Shown here piece after piece: positions 30,385 to 38,871 of a stretch of 64,000 nt of DNA (positions are counted from its first letter, which is position 1; every line of letters starts with the position of its first letter). Source of the DNA: Pseudomonas sp. PSKL.D1. GTDB lineage: Bacteria > Pseudomonadota > Gammaproteobacteria > Pseudomonadales > Pseudomonadaceae. Made by a program: the position numbers and the translations under genes. A model generated the notes under the pieces. That model was not told where the DNA came from and ran no database searches. It worked only from the letters and a program-made list of their open reading frames with translations. The stretch lies in assembly GCF_028898945.1 (NCBI RefSeq), contig NZ_CP118607.1, forward strand, positions 4,140,001-4,204,000, given 5' to 3'.

Positions 30385-31635
30385 TCATCTATCCTCGTCA
30401 TCCTCCTCCGGCGTCGGCAGGATAAAGTACCCGCCTCCCCAGATTTCGCCGGCGTAGCAGGGATACTCATCTGGAGAATACGATTCCCGGACACTGAAGT
30501 AGGTGCTCCGGATGCCGTACTGCTCCCGCAGCTGCTCTGACAGTGCCAACACGATCGCCTCACGCTCACGCAAATCACGCCCGCGATCCAAGCCGTCCAG
30601 TGAAGCAAGATAGCGCCCCTTGAGATTCGGTCGGACTCGACCAGCCTTCACCAGGGCTCTCACATAAGGATGGGTGTTGTCTTTAAACCAGAGCCAGCAG
30701 CCACCCCACTCCTGCACGAACCACTTGGCGGTAGAGGCTTCCTGCTCTATGACTCTGCTGGAGAAGTCCTGGTCTGCAGCTTGAGCCTCGTCGGCAGAGA
30801 CGTTCAACGCGGATTTGAAATCAAGGCAGGCGTTGCTAAACGCCTGCTGCAGCGCTTCATCGTCCAAGCCCTCAATGCTCATGGGGAGCTGGTCGCACAC
30901 GAGGATGTGATCGACATGGGTCTCGGAAACGAGCCCGAGGTCGATCAGGCACAAGACGTCGTATTGGAGCAGGCCCGCCGTTGGCAGGTCAGGCACGACG
31001 ATCCCCATGCCTGACCAATTTTCCAGCGTGATGTCGAGACCTGGGATGACGTTGTCTTCGTAACCGTCCTCCTCGATGTTCTCTATGAGGTCATCGTAGT
31101 TCCCTGGGTACCGCCACCGCCATTCCGAACAGGGCTTGGGCTGAATGGGCCCGCTCGATTCTTCTGCAATGTACCGGTACTGAATGCGACCATTTGCCCG
31201 GATCAGGCCCTTGATCGGCGCTCCGTCCTGAAGGTATGCCTGCCCTTCGGCCCACTGGATTACTGGCAAGACATCCCCTGCCTTGGCTGCGCTTTGCAGG
31301 AATGTGATGGCGTACTTGGTAACCACCTCATTATTTACGGCACCACCGCCATGAACAGCCACGAGGTCAGCGAGACTGAAGCTCGCAAAACAGACGGCTG
31401 GATGCGGGCCCAGAATAGTTCTGCTTCCGTCGCGGATGCCGAATGTAGGCCACAGGTGATGCATGCGCATGGCAAGTCTGAGAAGAAGTCCAGCAGTCCA
31501 ATCATCATCGTCGGGTTGGCAGTATGACGGGAAAGATTCAGGTATAAACTCTGGGCAGGAAGATCCAATAAGATTCACATCGCGAAAGAAGTGCGCGACA
31601 CGAGGCAGCAACAAGTTACTTTTATCCGAATTCAT
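30385..31635 (-). CDS. unrecognised 416-residue protein
   Basis: Start ATG at 31635 with a very strong GGAGGGGGTGAT site, so expression is likely. LGPHPAVCFASFSLADLVAV near residue 85 resembles the 'AVCFTE' region of DUF4427/AbiGi-like abortive infection proteins, but the match is weak. The C-terminal part is acidic and ends in EEDDEDR; a patch EWGGCWLWFKD near 325 is aromatic. No membrane segment, no clear catalytic motif. Its place between defence genes suggests a related role. Confidence 0.6.
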   Translation of the reverse strand: MNSDKSNLLLPRVAHFFRDVNLIGSSCPEFIPESFPSYCQPDDDDWTAGLLLRLAMRMHHLWPTFGIRDGSRTILGPHPAVCFASFSLADLVAVHGGGAVNNEVVTKYAITFLQSAAKAGDVLPVIQWAEGQAYLQDGAPIKGLIRANGRIQYRYIAEESSGPIQPKPCSEWRWRYPGNYDDLIENIEEDGYEDNVIPGLDITLENWSGMGIVVPDLPTAGLLQYDVLCLIDLGLVSETHVDHILVCDQLPMSIEGLDDEALQQAFSNACLDFKSALNVSADEAQAADQDFSSRVIEQEASTAKWFVQEWGGCWLWFKDNTHPYVRALVKAGRVRPNLKGRYLASLDGLDRGRDLREREAIVLALSEQLREQYGIRSTYFSVRESYSPDEYPCYAGEIWGGGYFILPTPEEDDEDR

Positions 31636-32526
31636 ATCACCCCCTCCCAACCCAAAAAACTACTTATACACCCTATGCAAGACAAAATTTTACGACTACC
31701 ACAACTCATCCAGAACAATAGACACAACAAGACAAATTCGCAAGCGCCCCCCCGCACAAATAAGACCAGCACAGACCGACATATCGGATAACACAAATAT
31801 TGATACTTCAAAAATCCGGTACACCCACAACCTCAATTAATCCAAAACCACTCGAAGCCCTCTCCTGGCGCCCCGCGAAGACCAAACTGGAATAATTACA
31901 AAATTAACACCAACAAAAATCACAACTTATTGATTTAGCTCGTAAAGCTCCAAGAAAGAATCGACATCATCAACCTCAGCAGACTGTATCAATTACACCA
32001 AAATTCGTCGCGCCTCGTGCTTCCAAACCCCTGAAGCCCCCGTATCTTTATAAATTGTAAAAACTGCAATATCGTCACCATATAGAAGACACTCCCTCAC
32101 CTACCCCTTTCACGACCCTATGCTTGGCGCGAGAGCGCAGCCAAATATCCAGCCCCATTACCCATGACAAACACCCCTCCCTCACAAACAGCCCAACTCA
32201 AACACAACAACCAAATCGAAATTTCGCAAACCTCGACAAAACATCAACCCCCAAACTTCAGCCGCACACATAAACAATGAAAAAGTTATACAAAACGCGC
32301 ACACAAATTTAAAATATGTCTACCAACACGCATAAACATGATATGTAAATAATACCGAGACATTCCCTGAAGATGCCCCTACTGAGCTGCCGCTGACACG
32401 ACCCACCACATGCGGCTCCAAGCGCATAGGCCAACCCAGCCAAGCTGCCCGACGCGCTGATCCGATGTATCCTGCCTGGCCATTGGGGCTCGCCCCCCCC
32501 ACCGATGATCAAGGCGCCCCTGCTCG
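31636..32526. other. 890-bp gap, G-poor on the plus strand
   Basis: AT-rich and strongly depleted of G on the plus strand, with long runs of A and C. No ORF above 67 codons has coding character. One short minus-strand frame (31993-32100) reads like protein and is listed separately. It may contain the promoter and leader of the 416-residue gene. Confidence 0.6.
31927..32100 (-). pseudogene. possible decayed small gene with an in-frame TAA
   Basis: From a GTG at 32100 the frame reads GDDIAVFTIYKDTGASGVWK and on to ARRILV, then TAA at 31993, then LIQSAEVDDVDSFLELYELN and a second stop at 31927. Both halves have protein-like composition in the same frame. It is either a 35-residue protein or a small gene broken by one stop. 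Confidence 0.25.
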
Positions 32527-33162
32527 ATGCCAGTAAAATTCATACTTTATGACGCCTTCGGCACCCTGCTGCGGATCCCCAATGGCAGGCACCCTTATCG
32601 CCAGCTCTTGAGAGAGGGCGCGCGCCAAGGGCGAAAGATGCAGGCGAATGACGTGCACCAGATCATGACCCGTCATCTCGACTTGGCGCAGGCAGCAGAG
32701 CATTTCGGTATCAAGATCAGCGCCGACCATCTGGCCGAGATCGAGTCGGTGCTCAAGGCTGAGCTGGAGAGCATTGAAGCCTACGACGATGGGCTGCGCG
32801 CTGTAGAGATACTTCAGGCGGAGGGCATCAGGGTGGCCGTCGCTTCGAATCTGGCCGCGCCCTACGCCAATCCTGTGCGGCACCACTATCCGACGATGGA
32901 CGCCTATGGCTTCAGCTTCGCTGTGGGCGCGTTGAAACCCCAGCCGTTCCTGTACAGGGCGACCTGTGAATTACTCGGGATGGAAGACACCAGCACCCTT
33001 ACCGCAGATGAGGTGATGATGATTGGCGACTCAGAGAAGTGCGATCGCATTGGGCCGCAAGCAGTGGGCATTCAAGGCTTTCTCTTGAACCGCAACGGGG
33101 GTCAGGACTTCACTGATCTCATGGCGTTCGCAGAGCACGTGCTGGCGTACAACCGACGCTGA
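32527..33162 (+). CDS. HAD-superfamily hydrolase
   Basis: A 211-residue HAD protein. FILYDAFGTLLR is motif I, but its first catalytic aspartate pattern reads YDAFGT, with alanine where DxDxT enzymes have the second aspartate, similar to dehalogenase-like HADs. VAVASNLAAPY is motif II, KPQPFLY the lysine motif and MMIGDSEKCDRIG motif IV. Likely a small-molecule phosphatase or dehalogenase-like enzyme. No good ribosome binding site is visible; the gene stands alone. Confidence 0.82.
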   Translation: MPVKFILYDAFGTLLRIPNGRHPYRQLLREGARQGRKMQANDVHQIMTRHLDLAQAAEHFGIKISADHLAEIESVLKAELESIEAYDDGLRAVEILQAEGIRVAVASNLAAPYANPVRHHYPTMDAYGFSFAVGALKPQPFLYRATCELLGMEDTSTLTADEVMMIGDSEKCDRIGPQAVGIQGFLLNRNGGQDFTDLMAFAEHVLAYNRR

Positions 33163-33216
33163 GGTTACCGGGCAAGCCCCGCTGGATGCCCGCAGCCTCA
33201 AAACTAGAAAGGCCGA

Positions 33217-33570
33217 TCACACCGGCACGATGGACACGAGCTCGAAATACCGAAACTTGCGTTTCTTCGCAGCCGCTCGCGCCTCCTGCTCGGCCAGCAA
33301 GGAGCTCAACGTGTCCGCATCGTGGGTGAAGACCTCGACCGCGCCTTCGAAGTCCTTGGTGACGTGTAAGGTGACCCGGAGCCGCCCACGTGAACGTACC
33401 GCTTTGGCCACCGGGCGAGGTTTAGCATTCCTCACGCCGGCCTGTGGATTCGGCGCTAACGCTGGTGGAGGGTCAATAGATTTCTGCGGTGGTGGCACTT
33501 CAGCAGGCGAAACGGTTGCCGGCCCGAACAAAGCCGCGCGCATTTCTTCCTCAGTCAAAGTGTCGCTCAT
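33217..33570 (-). CDS. 117-residue hypothetical protein
   Basis: Starts MSDTLTEEEMRAALFGPATV; the middle is proline-rich and basic (PPPQKSIDPPPALAPN, KPRPVAKAVRSRGRLR), the C-terminus is a small alpha/beta part with a KKRKFRYFELVSI tail. It looks like accessory proteins of genomic islands but no named family is recognised. Downstream of it and up to the Mrr gene is an unremarkable 285-bp gap. Confidence 0.55.
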   Translation of the reverse strand: MSDTLTEEEMRAALFGPATVSPAEVPPPQKSIDPPPALAPNPQAGVRNAKPRPVAKAVRSRGRLRVTLHVTKDFEGAVEVFTHDADTLSSLLAEQEARAAAKKRKFRYFELVSIVPV

Positions 33571-33855
33571 TTCGGGTCTCTATATGGCTCTGGTGGGGGA
33601 TATTCCGGCATAAAACCAAGTCATTGGTTTCGCCATAACTACCCCGCAAGTCTACCAGCAGATCCTTGCTATACCGTATGCCGAGGTGCATCGATCCAAC
33701 GCAGCTAATGACCCTTGTGCTCGATCCAAGATGTTACGCAGAACCAGTCATGCGCAGCCGGTCATAAAGAGCCAATCATGCAGAAGCATTGACGGGTGGA
33801 CGGCGTTCTCAACGGTGGAACAATCCGCATGGGATTCCGCGCTTCCTGCTAGCCC

Positions 33856-35049
33856 TCAATCCAGAAGACTGAAGTGACAGGGGCGTCTATCCCAGACATG
33901 GAACAGATTCCGGCCATCCCAGTAGCTTACCGCTCCATGGTCATCGACCCTTCGTTTGCCTCTGAAAACCGTGTGTGAATTCTTGAAGCCGAGCACCCTG
34001 TCGTCGAGCATCGGAACCTCGTGCCCTTCAAGCGCACCAGGGGCTCCACCCACGTTAACCTTTGGAAGAATCAACAACAGAGCTGCGTGCCGAGTTTCTT
34101 TGAGAACCAGGGCAAACACGTTTCCAATGGTGGAATAGCCCGACCGGGCATGAAGGACGCTGACATGCTGCCCCCGCTCGACCTTACGCAAAACAGACAG
34201 GATATGAGTGTCTGAAATCAGCGTCGATTTATCCTTGATCACCCCACCTTCAGCATCCTTACACCACTGGGCAACATCATTCGATGTTTTGAGCTCAAGC
34301 ACCCCAGATGACCGCCGTGCAAAAGCCTCAGCGCTAGGCAAGTACCGCGAGGTGGTGACAAAGATGCCGCGATCTACACCATCATTCGCCACGACACCCC
34401 GGAGAGCGGCAACAGCCTCCAGCCCGATTGGGTTGGATGGTGAATAGCGCTTGGCTTGGACATAGGCGAGCGTGTCTCCCAAAGGCCCGCGTTGAAGCAG
34501 CTTGACATCGACCCCACCGTCCCCGACGCCAGGCCCAAGTTCCGATTCATAGCCTTGACTCTGAAAGAGCCGATGCAAAAATATCTCGAAATCTCTGTGA
34601 TGTAGGTTGTGCAGGCGCTCCGGGCGAGCGTGAAAGTACTGGTAAAGCTCGCCGTACAAGTCGCCAAAATCCTCGACGATAAGGCTGCACACCCACTTCC
34701 AGTGAAAGTACGCGTCGTAGGCGGTTTGAAGCTCATCCGTTGTCGCGAAGAAATAGTAAGAGACACCGTCGTAGTTCTCGTACCAGAAACCGTGCCTGTC
34801 GGCGATCTGATCAAGCTGAGCCCGCAAAGGGGGATCCAGATCGCCATCCAGCATCTGTGCTAAAGGGCCAGAACTGTATAAAACGAAGATGACCGCCTCT
34901 TGGCCGGGCTCTGCACCGACCCGCTTCGCATACGTAGTGAAGCCACTGTCATACCAGATGTCATGAGACTCCGCCCACGACTTTAGATCGGCCTGCACCC
35001 TAGAAATCCGTTTCTCCAGGTCTGCATCTGAGTAAGCCACTACGCTCAT
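33856..35049 (-). CDS. Mrr-type restriction endonuclease
   Basis: A 397-residue protein with a nuclease core in the middle: HHRDFEIFLHRLFQSQGYES, then GVGDGGVDVKLLQ (catalytic aspartate) and AYVQAKRYSP (QxK) near residues 205-240, the D-x(n)-QxK arrangement of Mrr/restriction endonuclease type IV families. VDRGIFVTTSRYLPSAEAFA closes the fold. The N-terminal 180 residues are a separate unknown domain and the C-terminal 110 a third. Start 35049 is chosen because the upstream codons look non-coding. It probably cuts modified or foreign DNA. Confidence 0.8.
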   Translation of the reverse strand: MSVVAYSDADLEKRISRVQADLKSWAESHDIWYDSGFTTYAKRVGAEPGQEAVIFVLYSSGPLAQMLDGDLDPPLRAQLDQIADRHGFWYENYDGVSYYFFATTDELQTAYDAYFHWKWVCSLIVEDFGDLYGELYQYFHARPERLHNLHHRDFEIFLHRLFQSQGYESELGPGVGDGGVDVKLLQRGPLGDTLAYVQAKRYSPSNPIGLEAVAALRGVVANDGVDRGIFVTTSRYLPSAEAFARRSSGVLELKTSNDVAQWCKDAEGGVIKDKSTLISDTHILSVLRKVERGQHVSVLHARSGYSTIGNVFALVLKETRHAALLLILPKVNVGGAPGALEGHEVPMLDDRVLGFKNSHTVFRGKRRVDDHGAVSYWDGRNLFHVWDRRPCHFSLLD

Positions 35050-35193
35050 TTCGTCGAACCACCCCTGAACCCTACCGCTTCCGTCTTGCCTCGCATCACC
35101 CGCGAGACGCCCCCCTGACCAACCTCTGACCGAACCCTGGTTGCACGTCAGATTAAGCCGGCCCGAATCATATCTCGCAGACAATCCCAAGCC

Positions 35194-35670
35194 TCAATGG
35201 ACATAACGCCCGAGCTCACTGACGCCTTTGCGCATGAGGTCAACCAATCCATTCAGCTTGCGATAAAAGTTGTCGGCATCGACGAGAAAGCCTAATCGCC
35301 CAGTAATTTCGTCTCGCTCAGCGATCACTGCCTGATATTCAGCGCGGTGAGCCAGACCGGCAACCACCATGCCTTGCTGCAGCATAGTCAGCTCACGATG
35401 ACGATTGATGTTCGCAGCGTAGCGCACGAAGTAGCGATTATTGAGCAGACGGTGCCGACTCAGCAGCAGACAGTATGCGCCGCATCCCGCCACGTACAAC
35501 TTCATCATGCTGATGTGGATGCCAACAAACTCGCTCAGGTAATCCGCCAACTGCGGGGTCTCGTAGCAGGCAGCGGCGTACAAGATTGGCCACATGGCGA
35601 TCGCAAAAAGGGCCTGCTTGGTGGAGGGAATGGCAAAGGCTTGGCTAAACATGCGACGCAGTCGATTCAT
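35194..35670 (-). CDS. two-TM membrane protein upstream of the Mrr gene
   Basis: A 158-residue protein starting MNRLRRMFSQAFAIPSTKQA with GGAGC four bases upstream. Two hydrophobic segments (FAIAMWPILYAAACYE near 25-40 and MMKLYVAGCGAYCLLLS near 58-75), then a helical, probably cytosolic part of 80 residues. It precedes the Mrr-type gene in the same direction with 144 bp between them. Family not recognised. Confidence 0.6.
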   Translation of the reverse strand: MNRLRRMFSQAFAIPSTKQALFAIAMWPILYAAACYETPQLADYLSEFVGIHISMMKLYVAGCGAYCLLLSRHRLLNNRYFVRYAANINRHRELTMLQQGMVVAGLAHRAEYQAVIAERDEITGRLGFLVDADNFYRKLNGLVDLMRKGVSELGRYVH

Positions 35671-35889
35671 TGAAGCTCCTATGGGCAAAAGTGACTCAGT
35701 CCAACATGAGGCTGAGCTGAGCCAGCTTCTACTCCAAACTTCGACGTCGCAAGCCAAAACCAAGGGACGTTTTTCAACCCAATCTGAACGTTGCCGTAGG
35801 TGCTACCACTCCCCCGCCAGCCAGCGCAGCGCGTTTCTGGTAGTGTCCATTTCGATGGTATCGAACACATTTGGTGAGCGGGGAATCAA

Positions 35890-37428
35890 GTGGATATTGG
35901 AACGGGTGGCGAGCACTACTTCATGGCAGTCTGCGCCACGCAAGGCATCACAGCCAACAAATCCCAGACCGACCGGCATGGGTGGGACGTCCTGATCGAG
36001 GTTGACCGGGCGGGGGTTCCCCTGAGCCAGGCGACGCTGCATGAGCCTGTTATCACCGGGGTAGTCCAGATCAAATCGACCACCACCAGCTCGCTCAAAG
36101 TAAGCGTTTCTCTGTCCAACCTGCGCAATATGGCAAGCAGCCCCCTCCCAGCGTTCTACCTGCTGATGGATTATTCCCAAGGGCACGTGCCGACCAGGGC
36201 CTTCCTGAGGCACGTTGACGAGGACTTGATCCGGCAGATTCTGAAGCGTGTGAACAAGCACACGGTGGCGGGCGACGAAGGCAATCTGCACAAGCGCACC
36301 ATGCAAATCGATTTTGCCCTGGGCCAAGAAATCGACCTGCAGGAGGCCAGCGCACTCAGAACCGAATTCCTCCGTGCCATTGGCAACTCCCAGGCCACGT
36401 ATACCGATACCAAGCAACGCTTCCTGAGAAGCGTTGGTTACGAGGATGGGGCAGGCAAAATACGCTTCCAACTGGTTGGCCGGGAAAGCGTGGAAGCCAT
36501 GATTGAGGCCACCATGGGCAGAGGGGGGACGGTTGAGATGCAGGACATGCTCTTCGCTCTACAGCGGTTTGGTCTTGAGGATCCCCGAAGTCACCACCAC
36601 ACCCCAGTTGGAACGCTTGTCGTTGATCCCTCCCCGCCCATGGCCACGGGTACCCTCACGCTACGCAGCAGGCGCACAGGCGATAACGTCCAAGTGCCTG
36701 CAGCGGCCTACGTCAGCGCCATGTACGGCAGTGTGCCGTCGCACGTACTGCAGGCCCGTATCGATTGCGGTCTTTTTGACTGGTACCTCAGCGCGGATGG
36801 CGCGAGCGCCAAATTCGCATCAACTCTCGACCCAGAAAGCCCTGTCAAACTGGAAGACCTTCACGCCTACCTTCAGATCGTCGCCATGCTGAATCAGCCT
36901 GAAGGGCTGGGGGTGGAGTTTGAATTTGTTGGCCGCCCCCGGATCACTGCCACCATTAATAATGGTTCGAACCTGCCGGCATTTCCGGGAGCTCTGGAAC
37001 TGGCCGACAGTCTGCTCAAGATAAAGACAGCATTCGGTGACCGGGGCGAGCTGAACATCAGCCTGGCGGAGCTGCTGGAAGGCTACAACGTTATTTGGCC
37101 CTTCTTTGCCTACATGAACAACAAGGCTTCAGCCAGAGTGTACTGGCCTGCAGGAGACCGAACAGAGGCCTACGAAGCGATTGTCGTGACGAAGCTAGAC
37201 CTGACTGTAGACGGCAAGTGTTATCTCGCCATTCTCGCCGTCTCCGGGCAAATGACCCTCCAACCCGACGGCAGATTTTCGATGCCGTGCAAGGGTTTCG
37301 ATCCGATCTACAAGACAGTCCTGCGTGCGGATGAGTGCCAGGACGAAGAGACCCTGAGACATTTGCAGCGGGTGGTCGATGATTACTCGCACACGCTGCC
37401 TGTTGTGCGACTGGCATCGTTCATCTAA
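35890..37428 (+). CDS. DUF4365-like nuclease-domain protein
   Basis: A 512-residue protein with a GTG start. The N-terminus has the PD-(D/E)xK layout of DUF4365: GTGGEHYFMAVCATQGI (glutamate), DRHGWDVLIEV (aspartate) and GVVQIKSTTTSS (QxK) within residues 5-65, then LSNLRNMASSPLPAFYLLMD. The remaining 400 residues form an unknown domain with beta-rich composition. A divergent orientation to the Mrr gene and a following unknown gene suggest a separate system. Predicted cytosolic. Confidence 0.72.
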   Translation: MDIGTGGEHYFMAVCATQGITANKSQTDRHGWDVLIEVDRAGVPLSQATLHEPVITGVVQIKSTTTSSLKVSVSLSNLRNMASSPLPAFYLLMDYSQGHVPTRAFLRHVDEDLIRQILKRVNKHTVAGDEGNLHKRTMQIDFALGQEIDLQEASALRTEFLRAIGNSQATYTDTKQRFLRSVGYEDGAGKIRFQLVGRESVEAMIEATMGRGGTVEMQDMLFALQRFGLEDPRSHHHTPVGTLVVDPSPPMATGTLTLRSRRTGDNVQVPAAAYVSAMYGSVPSHVLQARIDCGLFDWYLSADGASAKFASTLDPESPVKLEDLHAYLQIVAMLNQPEGLGVEFEFVGRPRITATINNGSNLPAFPGALELADSLLKIKTAFGDRGELNISLAELLEGYNVIWPFFAYMNNKASARVYWPAGDRTEAYEAIVVTKLDLTVDGKCYLAILAVSGQMTLQPDGRFSMPCKGFDPIYKTVLRADECQDEETLRHLQRVVDDYSHTLPVVRLASFI

Positions 37429-37655
37429 AGGCACAAGCCTTCTAGCCAGACGCCCCTTTCTCGCGCTGAGTCCCCCATCAGTTGGTAGCAAAAAGGTCAA
37501 AAATAACACTGTATATACCACCAGCCATGCTCACCATTTTGGTGAGTATTTTCTAACCAGGACAGTTGCTTTATCTTCCTTGGCAGCACGCGTCGGCTGG
37601 ACGGTGAAGTGTTCACCAACCGGCCTCACGATCACGAGCCAGAGGCATGACAGGG

Positions 37656-38351
37656 ATGACCTACACAATCGACTGTTCGGAAGAAGCGATGGCCTTGCTT
37701 CACCAACTGGGGGTTCACGAAGAGTCCCCGGGAATCTGGGCGTTCTCGGACATACAGACCGCAAGTTACGGCTACCTCCACCACTCCCATAAACCGGTCG
37801 CACTTGTCGCCTACGCCACGATCAATCCCATCTTCGCAGCCGGTCGCTTTCCCGATTACACGCTGATCAATCTCGTTGAAAAAATGCCCCTCCTGGACGG
37901 TATCGAGTACACAGCCCTGGCGTTCCTTTGTGGCATACCCGCTCCGATATACCCGTCAGCCGAGCAACGCGGGAAGGTATTCGGCGAGGTTGCTTGGGAT
38001 ATCGTTCACCACTACAAGCTGGGCGAATGCTTCACAAAAAGTCGGCCATTCGGATTCGGTAGCCAAGCCAGTCACTACACGATGCGCCCCTGCGGCTTCG
38101 ACCACGACCTCTCGGAGCCTGTCCCCGAGGCGTTGAAGGCAATGCGCAGCGCGTATCGGAAGATGAACAACGTACAGCGCGTGATGGTGCTGACACTGCT
38201 GCATCTGTATACGCAAGGGACAGATGATTTTTATCTTAAAGGTGGCTGCCCGACCAAGATATCAGCCGCCGAGGCGATCCAGGTGCTCCGCTCGGATCAA
38301 GACGCGCTCTCGATGTGGGCGCGGCTCATCACGCATTACGCGGGCTGGTGA
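37656..38351 (+). CDS. 231-residue protein of unknown family
   Basis: Starts MTYTIDCSEEAMALLHQLGV; the start at 37656 has AGGG/GAGG upstream, 37647 is an alternative. No membrane segment and no catalytic motif recognised. It follows the DUF4365-like gene by 230 bp in the same direction. The gap holds a possible weak promoter (TTGGTG region) but no clear terminator. Confidence 0.5.
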   Translation: MTYTIDCSEEAMALLHQLGVHEESPGIWAFSDIQTASYGYLHHSHKPVALVAYATINPIFAAGRFPDYTLINLVEKMPLLDGIEYTALAFLCGIPAPIYPSAEQRGKVFGEVAWDIVHHYKLGECFTKSRPFGFGSQASHYTMRPCGFDHDLSEPVPEALKAMRSAYRKMNNVQRVMVLTLLHLYTQGTDDFYLKGGCPTKISAAEAIQVLRSDQDALSMWARLITHYAGW

Positions 38352-38417
38352 AGCCATCCCCATGCATCAGGGTGCTCCAATGACAGGGCCTGGGCAGACT
38401 GATGAATGGCTGACAAA

Positions 38418-38579
38418 TCAGAAGTTTCGTACGTCATCACCGAAAAGGCGCCCGTCCTCGACACGCTGGTTGTAGGCCTGGATAGCCCGCTGGTTGGCTT
38501 CAAGCCACTCAGCCCGCTGAGCCTGCTTGGCGTCGTCGGACTCATCAGTCGGATGTTTGCGATCATGATCGGTAGGCAT
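38418..38579 (-). CDS. orphan CcdA-like antitoxin
   Basis: A 53-residue protein starting MPTDHDRKHPTDESDDAK. The C-terminal half, RAEWLEANQRAIQAYNQRVE and LFGDDVRNF, matches the CcdB-binding tail of CcdA antitoxins (W-x-x-x-N-x-x-A-I-x-A-Y-N ... F-x-D-x-x-R-x-F). The N-terminal DNA-binding part is short, and no CcdB toxin lies next to it. Either a solitary anti-toxin protecting from plasmid CcdB or a remnant. Confidence 0.65.
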   Translation of the reverse strand: MPTDHDRKHPTDESDDAKQAQRAEWLEANQRAIQAYNQRVEDGRLFGDDVRNF

Positions 38580-38671
38580 GAGCCGTCTCCATCTAGTGCA
38601 CCCGCTGATTGTATATGACCTGGCATCGGACAGGGTTTCGCCCCTAGCCCCGAGCGCCCGTGTAAACCAGA

Positions 38672-38712
38672 TTTTTTGACCAGTAACCTTCTGAAGGTTA
38701 CTGGTCAAAAAA
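38672..38712. terminator. perfect 19-bp hairpin, bidirectional terminator
   Basis: TTTTTTGACCAGTAACCTT and its exact complement around the loop CTG, flanked by T and A runs on both sides. It can stop transcription in both directions between the helicase-nuclease gene and the CcdA-like gene. A TGTAAACCAG motif like those at the island end lies directly to its left. Confidence 0.75.
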
Positions 38713-38871
38713 ATCTAATTTCTCCATTTAAATCAGATAGATGAGCACTATTCTCGCTAGATCTTATCAATGACGTGTAGCTGTTCAACAACCACCGATT
38801 AAAGCTGTCGCCCAAGGGCACAGTGACCAGGGGATTGGCTCAATCGGCGGCGCTGCGAGGTTCGTTCTCTT

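Noticed and set aside
25929..31635. Possible CRISPR-associated or toxin-antitoxin locus around the HipB-like gene
   Set aside because: No direct-repeat array and no HipA kinase are present; the only repeats are the single 21-bp pair.
31636..32526. CRISPR array or plasmid iterons in the G-poor gap
   Set aside because: No regularly spaced repeats could be found in it.
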